From contig JBGPKT010000030.1 of the NCBI GenBank assembly GCA_041486115.1, positions 1 to 22,457 on the forward strand: DNA of 22,457 bases. Direction: 5' to 3'. Positions 16,195-22,457 of the stretch are shown here, piece after piece. Under the pieces are notes generated by a model. It searched no databases. It was given only the letters and a program-made list of their open reading frames with translations, and was not told the DNA's origin. The stretch's first letter is position 1, and each line of letters begins with the position of its first letter. Made by a program: the position numbers and the translations under genes. This DNA comes from JACQBY01 sp041486115. Lineage in GTDB: Bacteria > Nitrospirota > Nitrospiria > JACQBW01.

Positions 16195-16225
16195 ACTTGG
16201 AGACCCATTGTAGTACGCATGTGGT

Positions 16226-16720
16226 TTAATGGTTATGCTTTTCGTTCCATTCTTTTGCTTCTTCTTCTGCTTCATTGATTTGTTCCGGAGTCATTTTTTT
16301 TATCATGAGGTCCATGATCTCCTTTGCCTGTTTGTTCCCTTGATCGGCTGACAGAATGGCCCATTTGAACCCTTCGACAGAATTCTGCGCAACCCCCAGG
16401 CCATTATAGTAGGTCAGGCCGAGATTGAGCCTGGCCTGGTCATGCCCCTGTTCAGCAGCCTTACGGTACCATTTCACCGCCTCCCCGTCATTCTGGGAAA
16501 CCCAGAGTCCTTTGGCATACATCAGTCCCAGGTTGAACTGGGCCTCGGCGTTTCCTTCGAATGCCAGCGGATTGATCTCGGCATAGGCTTTTCCATAATT
16601 TCCCTCTGCCAGTGCGGTGAGGCCTTCTTCCAGGCCGGCATAAGCCTGACACACTGCCATTAAAATGAACAAGGGCAACGCTAACAGGCCGATATGAGTT
16701 TTCTTTTCAATTTGCGTCAA
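16226..16720 (-). CDS. Secreted Sel1-repeat protein
   Basis: The 164-residue protein has an N-terminal signal peptide (hydrophobic 11-24, probable cleavage after AYA at 28). It then has two to three Sel1/TPR-like repeats between residues 30 and 130, recognisable from AEAQFNLGLMYAKGLWV and ARLNLGLTYYNGLGV, with WYRKAAEQG between. The C-terminal tail is acidic and helical. Sel1 repeats are protein-protein scaffolds, here probably periplasmic. The start is read as TTG at 16720, six bases after the stop of the preceding gene; the only ribosome binding site (AAAGGGG) lies about 14 bases from it, so re-initiation from the upstream gene is likely and the start is not secure. Confidence 0.85.
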   Translation of the reverse strand: MTQIEKKTHIGLLALPLFILMAVCQAYAGLEEGLTALAEGNYGKAYAEINPLAFEGNAEAQFNLGLMYAKGLWVSQNDGEAVKWYRKAAEQGHDQARLNLGLTYYNGLGVAQNSVEGFKWAILSADQGNKQAKEIMDLMIKKMTPEQINEAEEEAKEWNEKHNH

Positions 16721-16726
16721 AGTAAA

Positions 16727-17248
16727 TTATTCATCCCCTTTTTGACCGACAAAATGGTCTTTTTTGTTTTTAAAGAGAATATTAAATGTCGTTAATGAAC
16801 CATAAATACGGGTAATATATTGTTGAAGCTGGACTTTTTCACTATCTAATAGGCCTTTATGGGCATTAATTTGTTGTTCCATCACTCTCAATCGGTCCCG
16901 GATCATGACAATTTTATGAAAAAAACCCTCAAGAGGGATATTTTTCGACTCATGGTCGGGGTTTGCAGGCTTTAGAATGACCTCTCCCCCTTCCCATCGG
17001 TCGAGTAATTCCACCTGAGGAAAATCTTCTTCTTTTAATTCTTTAATCGCCAGTTTGACCATTTCATAGGAGGCCGTTTCAACTTCGGAAAGGATTTGAA
17101 GCTGCTCCCTCGCAATGTTGGTTACTTTATTGTTCCTGGGAAAATAGATAAAGCATCGCTGGGTATCCCCAAAGCCGGAAGCCTCTTCCACCCTGCCGAT
17201 CCCAAATTGCGGATGCTTGACTAAATCTCCTTTTAACAGATCTCCCAT
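16727..17248 (-). CDS. Conserved protein with N-terminal small beta-barrel (CarD/tudor-like) domain
   Basis: Residues 5-52 of the 173-residue protein (GDLVKHPQFGIGRVEEA, then IYFPRNNKV and REQLQIL) look like the small SH3/tudor-type domains found in CarD and at the UvrD C-terminus, which contact RNA polymerase or nucleic acid. Residues 55-173 are a different, conserved helical part with DRWEGGEVILKPANP, FFHKIVMIRDRLRVMEQQIN and YGSLTTFNILFK. I recall similar stand-alone helical proteins of unknown function from delta-proteobacterial genomes, but cannot verify this. AGGA lies about 9 bases before ATG 17248. The gene sits between the two-helix membrane protein gene (48-base gap) and the Sel1 gene (6-base gap), all leftward. 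It should be cytoplasmic; function not known. Confidence 0.8.
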   Translation of the reverse strand: MGDLLKGDLVKHPQFGIGRVEEASGFGDTQRCFIYFPRNNKVTNIAREQLQILSEVETASYEMVKLAIKELKEEDFPQVELLDRWEGGEVILKPANPDHESKNIPLEGFFHKIVMIRDRLRVMEQQINAHKGLLDSEKVQLQQYITRIYGSLTTFNILFKNKKDHFVGQKGDE

Positions 17249-17296
17249 TCTTCAATTCCTGATTTTAGAAAAACACCGTAAATATCAAGCCGGACT

Positions 17297-17596
17297 TTAT
17301 TTTACCGCAAAGTGGAAAAAATGGGCAAGGCCTTCATAATGGAGGATGACCTGGCGTATAAAAATCGCCATCACAATCAGACCCATGACAATATAAAACC
17401 AGCCGTTTCTAACCGCTTCTTGGCCCGTCACATCCGATTCGGCCAGGCGGTAGATATGGATATTTTTATCGACCAGACCTGCTTTAATTCCATAGAAAAT
17501 AAGAAACAGCGCCAATCCGATGCCGCTGACCACCAGGATGATCCCGGTCAGAGCAATCCGCAAGAGGGCAAATAGACGAATAAGCAATAGATACAT
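17297..17596 (-). CDS. Small two-helix inner-membrane protein, unknown function
   Basis: The 99-residue protein has two membrane helices, about residues 8-36 (LRIALTGIILVVSGIGLALF) and 66-86 (FYIVMGLIVMAIFIRQVIL). They are joined by a hydrophilic loop of about 30 residues. I do not recognise a family. GGGGAAG lies four bases before ATG 17596, a good ribosome binding site, so the gene is likely real. It is the first of three leftward genes and is divergent from nnrS; a TATAAT on the minus strand (17628-17623) could be its -10 box, but no matching -35 is evident. Confidence 0.75.
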   Translation of the reverse strand: MYLLLIRLFALLRIALTGIILVVSGIGLALFLIFYGIKAGLVDKNIHIYRLAESDVTGQEAVRNGWFYIVMGLIVMAIFIRQVILHYEGLAHFFHFAVK

Positions 17597-17628
17597 TTTA
17601 CTTCCCCGGGAAAATACCCTTTATTATA

Positions 17629-17657
17629 CTGACAAATGAGCTCCCATTCGTTATGTT
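17629..17657 (+). promoter_or_regulatory. Possible promoter for nnrS
   Basis: CTGACA (17629-17634) and TATGTT (17652-17657) are 17 bases apart, about 40 bases before the nnrS start. The match to consensus is moderate. I see no FNR/NNR-type palindrome that would show control by nitric oxide or anoxia. Confidence 0.3.
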
Positions 17658-17695
17658 ATATTACACAAATCATCTCAAGGAAAGAAGGATATTTT

Positions 17696-18946
17696 ATGGA
17701 AAATCAAATAAAATCAATTCGTTCAACCTGGAGAACGTTTACCGCCGCTCCGCATCGCGTCATGTTTCTTGGCGGAGCCATTCAAGGGGTCGCAACCATT
17801 CTCTGGTGGTTCATTGACCTGATGGGGCGATTCGGCGGTTTTTATCAGCCTATTATCTGGACCATCCCCCCTGTCTGGGCCCATGCTTATTTAATGATTT
17901 ATGGATTTTTCCCTTTTTTTATTTTTGGATTTCTTCTGACAACTTATCCCAGGTGGATGATGGGGGAGGAGATAGATGCCCGATTTTATGTTCCTGCGTT
18001 TTTAGGATTGGCCGGCGGCGTGATGCTCTTTTATATCGGCCTCATGACGACGAAACTTTTCCTGACGATCGGCGTACTGCTGATGATGTCCGGCTGGGGG
18101 GTGGCTCTGGTCGCGCTTCTTAACGTCTTTTTTACCTCCCGACATTCTGACAAACGGCATCAAGCCGTAACCAGCGCGGCGCTGATGATGGGGTGGCTCG
18201 GATCGGGAGCCTTTTTGCTCTGGCTCCTGACTGAAGATCCTCTACTGCTGAAAATTTCCTGGATCGGAGGAATCTGGTTTTTCCTCCTTCCGCTCTTTGT
18301 GGCTGTCTCTCACCTCATGATCCCCTTCTTTTCCTCCGCTGTCATGGAAAATTTGACCTTTGTCAGGCGGTATCCGATTTTCTGGATCATTCTCGCCTGT
18401 GTCATCACTCATGGCGTTCTCGAACTATTTGATGCCTATCGGTTTCGCTGGTTACCCGATTTGCTCCTCCTGAATTTTTCGCTTTACCTCTCTTTTCAAT
18501 GGGGATTTTTCAAAAGTTTTAAGGACCGGCTCCTGGCACTCCTTCATATCGGTTTTGCCTGGCTTTCAGCGGCCATCTTTTTATATTTGATTCAAAGCTT
18601 TGCTCTGTTGGCCGGCGATGGGGGGATTTTGATTCTTTCACTGGCTCCGCTCCATGCCCTGACGATGGGTTTTTTCGGAAGCATGGTTCTGGGAATGTCT
18701 TCCCGCGTCACCCTGGGGCATTCAGGCCGGCCCCTTGTTGCCGATAAACTCACCTGGAGCCTGTTTCTCTTATTTCAATCCTCGGCGCTCGCCCGTATTT
18801 TTGCCGATATTTTTTTCAATACCGGCATCAACGGCACTTACCTCTACCTGGTTGCGGCCAGTCTCTGGCTGGCAACGTATGTTCCTTGGGGCATTAAGTA
18901 TGGAATGATTTATCTGCGACCGAGAACAGATGGAAGGCCGGGATAG
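17696..18946 (+). CDS. nnrS: NnrS family heme-copper membrane protein
   Basis: The 416-residue protein is almost wholly hydrophobic, with about twelve membrane helices. It has the NnrS landmarks: APHRVMFLGGAIQG near the N-terminus, HAYLMIYGFFPFFIFGFLLT, and the diagnostic HALTMGFFGSMVLGMSSRVT followed by LGHSGRP near residue 345. NnrS proteins help cells resist nitric oxide and nitrosative stress and are often found with denitrification genes; none are visible here. ATG 17696 has AAGGAT eight bases upstream and gives a normal N-terminus; an in-frame ATG at 17636 would add 20 residues containing that ribosome binding site and is rejected. The last 37 bases overlap the 3' end of the convergent chemoreceptor gene. 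Confidence 0.9.
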   Translation: MENQIKSIRSTWRTFTAAPHRVMFLGGAIQGVATILWWFIDLMGRFGGFYQPIIWTIPPVWAHAYLMIYGFFPFFIFGFLLTTYPRWMMGEEIDARFYVPAFLGLAGGVMLFYIGLMTTKLFLTIGVLLMMSGWGVALVALLNVFFTSRHSDKRHQAVTSAALMMGWLGSGAFLLWLLTEDPLLLKISWIGGIWFFLLPLFVAVSHLMIPFFSSAVMENLTFVRRYPIFWIILACVITHGVLELFDAYRFRWLPDLLLLNFSLYLSFQWGFFKSFKDRLLALLHIGFAWLSAAIFLYLIQSFALLAGDGGILILSLAPLHALTMGFFGSMVLGMSSRVTLGHSGRPLVADKLTWSLFLLFQSSALARIFADIFFNTGINGTYLYLVAASLWLATYVPWGIKYGMIYLRPRTDGRPG

Positions 18947-20517
18947 GTTGCAGAGTCTGCTCTAACCGAAGAAGTGGCTGACTGCGGTTGGATTAAGGGA
19001 TTTGTTTCATCATCCGTATTCACTTTGAAAAAAGAGACGACCCGGGAAAGGGCCTTTGCCTGGGAATCCAATTCCTCTGCCGTTCGGGAAAGCTCTTCGA
19101 CGGCCGTCGCATTAACCTGGGTAGCCACTCCAACCTGGGTCATCGTTTTGTTGATTTGATTCACCCCGGAAGACTGCTCCTGTGACGCAGCGGCCACCTC
19201 CTGTACAAGACTGGCTGTTTGTTTAATAGAAGGAACCAGTTCCTTGAGCAAATTTCCCGTATGTTCGGCCAGTTTCACACTTGAACCTGCCAGGCTTTTT
19301 ATCTCTTTAGCCGCCGCCTGGCTTTGTTCGGCCAGTTTTCTCACTTCTGTGGCGACAACAGAAAAACCTTTGCCATGGACCCCGGCACGGGCCGCCTCAA
19401 TCGTGGCATTCAATGCCAAAAGATTGGTCTGGTAGGCAATTTCTTCAATAATGATCACTTTTTCCGCAATGTCCTTCATGGCTTCAACTGTCTGGGTAAC
19501 AGCCTTTCCATTCTCTTCCGCGTCATGGGCCCCTTTTAAGGCCATTTGCTCCATCTTGCGGCTATTATCCGCATTCTGAGATATGGATGAATGCATTTGG
19601 TCGAGACTGGCCACGGTCTCTTCGACTGAAGCGGCCTGTTCGCCTGTCATCTGTGAAAGAGTCTGTGAGGATGACGCCAGTTGAGCCGCCGCCGAGGAGA
19701 CAAGATCGGCGCCCATCCGCACTTCGCCAATGGTACGGGATAACTGATGGACCATGTCGTCCAATGCGTTTCCCAGGACATCTCTATCTGACCGGCTGAT
19801 GGTTTTAACGGTCAAATTTCCCTCTGAAATACTTACAGCGGCTGCCGCCATTTCTCTATTTGAACGAATCATATTATGCATGGCCGATATCAACTGGCCT
19901 GTTTCATCATTGGAGGCAACCTGAACGGGGACCTCTAAATCCCCTTTAGAAATTTTTTCGGCAATATTCACGACATTTAAAATAGGACGGGTAATTCCCC
20001 GGAAAAACAAAGTAACGCCAATGATCAGCAAAATAAGGGCCACGAAACTGTTAAACACAATACTCCGGATACTGCTCCGCATGTTTTCAACGAGCGCTTC
20101 TTTTCCGTACCCCAGCTTCACGAAACCGAGCAATGGTCCTTCTTCATTTAATTCCCGTATTTCACGTTCATAAACCAAATTCAAGTCCGAATTCCCGGGA
20201 TCCTTAACGGTTTCGGTTAACGGTTTTCTTGAAACATCATAAAAAACAATAAATTTGATGTCAGGATCTTTCATCCCTTCCCTGACAAATCCCTCGAGGG
20301 CCGAAAGATCGTAATTCATAAGGTAATTAACACTGATATGTGAAAGGACGCTCGCCATGGAATTTCCCCTCGCTTCCATCATCGAATAAATGGCGGTTTG
20401 ATTCTTTTTGATGATGATCGCTCCCGACATCCCGATTAAAAAAACAGTAAGCAATAAGGTAGGAACCAGAAATTTTTTACGGATTGAATTAAATTGAAAA
20501 ATATTTTTAAAATTCAT
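18910..20517 (-). CDS. Methyl-accepting chemotaxis protein
   Basis: The 535-residue inner-membrane chemoreceptor has TM1 at about 17-37, a periplasmic sensor of about 115 residues (38-151) and TM2 at 152-172. A HAMP domain (173-225) and a second HAMP-like segment to about 265 follow. The long coiled-coil signalling domain has the conserved hairpin tip at 358-390 (EEIAYQTNLLALNATIEAAR, then AGVHGKGFSVVATEVRKLAEQ) for contact with CheA and CheW. The sensor fold is too small and unspecific for a ligand call. The C-terminal tail lacks a CheR-tethering NWETF-type pentapeptide. A good promoter lies upstream on the minus strand. No che or flagellar genes are in the window. The 3' end overlaps nnrS by 37 bases. 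Confidence 0.95.
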   Translation of the reverse strand: MNFKNIFQFNSIRKKFLVPTLLLTVFLIGMSGAIIIKKNQTAIYSMMEARGNSMASVLSHISVNYLMNYDLSALEGFVREGMKDPDIKFIVFYDVSRKPLTETVKDPGNSDLNLVYEREIRELNEEGPLLGFVKLGYGKEALVENMRSSIRSIVFNSFVALILLIIGVTLFFRGITRPILNVVNIAEKISKGDLEVPVQVASNDETGQLISAMHNMIRSNREMAAAAVSISEGNLTVKTISRSDRDVLGNALDDMVHQLSRTIGEVRMGADLVSSAAAQLASSSQTLSQMTGEQAASVEETVASLDQMHSSISQNADNSRKMEQMALKGAHDAEENGKAVTQTVEAMKDIAEKVIIIEEIAYQTNLLALNATIEAARAGVHGKGFSVVATEVRKLAEQSQAAAKEIKSLAGSSVKLAEHTGNLLKELVPSIKQTASLVQEVAAASQEQSSGVNQINKTMTQVGVATQVNATAVEELSRTAEELDSQAKALSRVVSFFKVNTDDETNPLIQPQSATSSVRADSATYPGLPSVLGRR

Positions 20518-20570
20518 TGGATTAAATCTTCCCGTTTATTTAAGGATAAGTAAAACGTCATCTCCACTAA

Positions 20571-20599
20571 AGTCTATCCCCTGACCTGGGATCTGTCAA
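20571..20599 (-). promoter_or_regulatory. Sigma70-type promoter for the chemoreceptor gene
   Basis: On the minus strand a perfect TTGACA (20599-20594) and TAGACT (20576-20571) are 17 bases apart. Transcription would start near 20564 and give a leader of about 47 bases containing GGGAAG. It is not a sigma28 (flagellar) promoter by sequence. Confidence 0.5.
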
Positions 20600-20633
20600 A
20601 AAGGAGATTGAGGCGGCGGCTTATTGGAGCCTC

Positions 20634-20661
20634 TTGATTATTTTTTTAAAAATCGTATACT
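20634..20661 (+). promoter_or_regulatory. Sigma70-type promoter for the small membrane protein/permease pair
   Basis: TTGATT (20634-20639) and TATACT (20656-20661) are separated by 16 bases. Transcription would start near 20668. The leader contains a tandem duplication of TATGAATG (20683-20690 and 20691-20698) just before the AAGGGGG ribosome binding site. Confidence 0.45.
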
Positions 20662-20710
20662 TTAAAAAAACATCCTGACTCATATGAATGTATGAATGTA
20701 AGGGGGCATC

Positions 20711-20989
20711 ATGAAAAAACGTGTTTCTGCGGCGCTTCTTTCCGGGCTGATGCCGGGCGCGGGTCAGTTTTACAACCGTGAATGGCTGAAAGGCGTCCTG
20801 TTTATTGCGGCCGCCACGATTCTGGGAGCCGAACTCCGCCGAAATATCCCGATGTCGGCCTTTTCTGCCAACAAGCCTCTAGCGCATACCGGCCCTTTTT
20901 TAGTCCTTGTCATCGCTTTGTTGGGAATTTCTCTCTGGTCCGTGGTCGACGCCTACCAAAAGGGGAAGAAAAAAACCCCTGATGCCTGA
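20711..20989 (+). CDS. Small membrane protein with PGAGQFYN motif
   Basis: The 92-residue protein opens with LLSGLMPGAGQFYNREWLKG, the turn-containing motif of short TM2/DUF5683-like membrane proteins. Two membrane helices follow, about residues 28-42 and 63-82, and then a basic tail (QKGKKKTPDA). Function of such proteins is unknown. AAGGGGG lies four bases before ATG 20711. Its stop overlaps the start of the permease gene (ATGCCTGA), so the two are translationally coupled and may work together, which is inference. Confidence 0.8.
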   Translation: MKKRVSAALLSGLMPGAGQFYNREWLKGVLFIAAATILGAELRRNIPMSAFSANKPLAHTGPFLVLVIALLGISLWSVVDAYQKGKKKTPDA

Positions 20990-22457
20990 AAAATCCGCCT
21001 CCTTTTACCGCCGATTTCTCCTCAGGCCAGGGGATATCAACGCCTTTTTCGGCCTGATGCTCGACAATGTCACCCAGCTGATCCTCATGTCGGGGATTCT
21101 TGTCGGAATTTTCGGATACCCCAAAGAGATTGTTTTTTTTAAAATGATCCCCGGGTCGGTCATGGGGGTATTATTCGGCGATCTGGTCTTTTCCATCATG
21201 GCCATCCGCCTGGCCAGAAAAACCGGCCGATCCGACATTACCGCGATGCCGCTGGGAATCGACACCCCCTCTTTATTTGCTTTTACTTTTGGGATAATCG
21301 GTCCCGCTTTTCTTTTCCTCCATGACGCGGTTCTCGCCTGGAAGGTCTCCATGGCGGTGATCGTTTTAATCGGCTTGTTTAAAATTGCCTTCTCGCTGGC
21401 GGGGGAAAAAATCCGGTACTGGGTCCCCAGAGCCGGCCTCCTCGGCCCGATTACCGCGATTGCCCTATCTTTAATTGCCTTTTTTCCGATGCTTAAAATC
21501 TTTCATCAGCCGCTGGTCGGTTTTATCTCTCTGACCATTATTTTAGTCACGATTGTCGGTAAAGTCCGGTTTCCCTTGAATATTCCCGGGGCATTTGCGG
21601 GAATATTCGCCGGGTCGGTCCTTTTTTATCTTTTGACCGCCGCCGGATATTACCCCCAGGACATTCATTCTCATGAAAATTTCTGGAGCTTCGCTTTTCC
21701 CTTTCCCTCCGGCATATTTTTAGAAGGCCTTTCGCAGGCTATCCATTATCTCCCCCTGGCGCTTCCCTTTGCTTTAATGGTGATCGTCGGCGGCATTGAC
21801 GTGACCGAAAGCGCCTCGGCCTCGGGAGACGACTATCCCGCTAACCGGATCCTTTTAACCGACGGCATCGCGACTTTACTCTCAGGATTATGCGGCGGAG
21901 TCGTTCAAACAACCCCTTATATCGGCCATCCGGCGTACAAAGGGATGGGCGCCGGAGCCGGTTATACGCTCGGAGCGGGACTTTTTATCGGTCTGGGGGG
22001 GATGCTCGGATATCTGGGGTACATCGTAAACCTGATTCCCGAAACCGCCGTTGCGCCCATTCTGGTTTTCATCGGACTTGAAATTACCGCACAATCTTTT
22101 ATCGCCACTCCGGCCCGGCATTATAAAGCCATGGCAATCGCTTTTGCCCCTGTTCTGGCAACCCTGGTGTTAATTGAAGTCAACTCTTTTTTGGCAGGGT
22201 CGGGGTTAAGCGGCGAAAATTTGAAAGGAGAATCGGCGGCAAATTACAGGGCGTTGCTGGTCTTATCGAACGGGTTTATTATAACCTCTTTAATATGGGC
22301 GTCGGCGCTTAGTGATATCATCGACCACCAATTTCAAAAAGGGGCCCTCTTTTTAATGGCAGGAGGGGTTTTCTCCCTCTTCGGCGTGATCCATTCCCCT
22401 TTTGCTAACGGGAGACTTTTTCTCCCCTGGGTCGACGCCTCCTCCCTTTCCATTCAA
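20982..22457 (+). CDS. NCS2-like (xanthine/uracil-type) permease, 3' end beyond the window
   Basis: The frame is open from ATG 20982 to the right edge, 492 codons with no stop, so the gene is incomplete here. The protein begins MPEKSASFYRRFLLRPGDIN, then FFGLMLDNVTQLILMSGILV, and has about twelve hydrophobic helices. Central landmarks resemble the NCS2/AzgA nucleobase transporters: a charged segment GGIDVTESASASGDDYPANR, then LLTDGIATLLSGLCGG and QTTPYIGHPAYKGMGAGAGY in the position of the half-helix substrate site. A substrate cannot be assigned, and the motif residues differ from those of well-studied uracil and xanthine carriers. Translation is coupled to the preceding small membrane protein by an 8-base overlap. 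Confidence 0.85.
   Translation, partial: MPEKSASFYRRFLLRPGDINAFFGLMLDNVTQLILMSGILVGIFGYPKEIVFFKMIPGSVMGVLFGDLVFSIMAIRLARKTGRSDITAMPLGIDTPSLFAFTFGIIGPAFLFLHDAVLAWKVSMAVIVLIGLFKIAFSLAGEKIRYWVPRAGLLGPITAIALSLIAFFPMLKIFHQPLVGFISLTIILVTIVGKVRFPLNIPGAFAGIFAGSVLFYLLTAAGYYPQDIHSHENFWSFAFPFPSGIFLEGLSQAIHYLPLALPFALMVIVGGIDVTESASASGDDYPANRILLTDGIATLLSGLCGGVVQTTPYIGHPAYKGMGAGAGYTLGAGLFIGLGGMLGYLGYIVNLIPETAVAPILVFIGLEITAQSFIATPARHYKAMAIAFAPVLATLVLIEVNSFLAGSGLSGENLKGESAANYRALLVLSNGFIITSLIWASALSDIIDHQFQKGALFLMAGGVFSLFGVIHSPFANGRLFLPWVDASSLSIQ

Noticed and set aside
17636..17695. Longer nnrS from ATG 17636
   Set aside because: A good ribosome binding site for ATG 17696 lies within the extension, and the proposed -10 box would be inside the coding region.
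20610..20647. Hairpin GAGGC/GCCTC followed by a run of seven T, terminator-like
   Set aside because: The stem is only 5 base pairs with a 14-base loop, the T-run is displaced, and it lies between divergent genes where no transcript needs to end; it overlaps a likely -35 box.
1..22457. CRISPR arrays, tRNA or rRNA genes, insertion sequences, phage genes
   Set aside because: I looked through the intergenic gaps, none longer than 274 bases, and saw no direct-repeat arrays, cloverleaf sequences, transposases or terminal repeats.

Overview
The window looks like chromosomal DNA of a Gram-negative, free-living bacterium. The evidence is an outer-membrane-type OmpA lipoprotein, a transmembrane chemoreceptor, an NnrS heme-copper membrane protein, LonA, CoaE, GalU and ThiL, and no phage, IS, CRISPR, tRNA or rRNA. 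Base composition is moderate and codon use is mixed. Start codons other than ATG are frequent: GTG for the first gene, and TTG for the GGDEF gene, lon and probably the Sel1 gene. The protein set reminds me of Nitrospirota or Desulfobacterota-like genomes, but this is inference from family flavour and cannot be settled without a search.

Layout. 1-413 (-): 5' part of an amidohydrolase gene running off the left edge. A back-to-back promoter pair then serves it and a rightward pair at 538-1590, encoding a J-domain protein and a hemerythrin. 1616-5809 (-): the moxR / DUF58 / transglutaminase (TgpA-like) cassette, tightly coupled. 6000-6620 (+): coaE, whose 3' end overlaps a convergent GGDEF diguanylate cyclase gene (6600-7193). 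7362-12223 (+): galU, lon, thiL and a DUF2062 membrane protein, with overlapping junctions from lon onward, followed by an OmpA-family glycine-zipper lipoprotein (12274-12939) and an MtfA-type zinc peptidase (13045-13821). 13822-16194 is an AT-richer stretch holding an 81-residue orphan protein and a B12-binding/radical SAM enzyme with its own strong promoter. 16226-17596 (-): a Sel1-repeat secreted protein, a conserved protein with a small N-terminal beta-rich domain, and a two-helix membrane protein. 17696-18946 (+): NnrS, overlapping the convergent chemoreceptor gene (18910-20517, -). 20711 to the right edge (+): a small membrane protein translationally coupled to an NCS2-like permease that runs off the window.

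Two real genes are open at the window edges and need care: the amidohydrolase (1-413, -) and the permease (20982-22457, +). Most of the window is housekeeping or widely distributed accessory content. I see no clear new defence, secretion or biosynthetic system. The parts most worth a second look are the radical SAM/orphan islet, the J-domain plus hemerythrin pair, the apparently leaderless galU, the Sel1/beta-domain/membrane operon, and the unusually dense gene overlaps, including two that run tail to tail.
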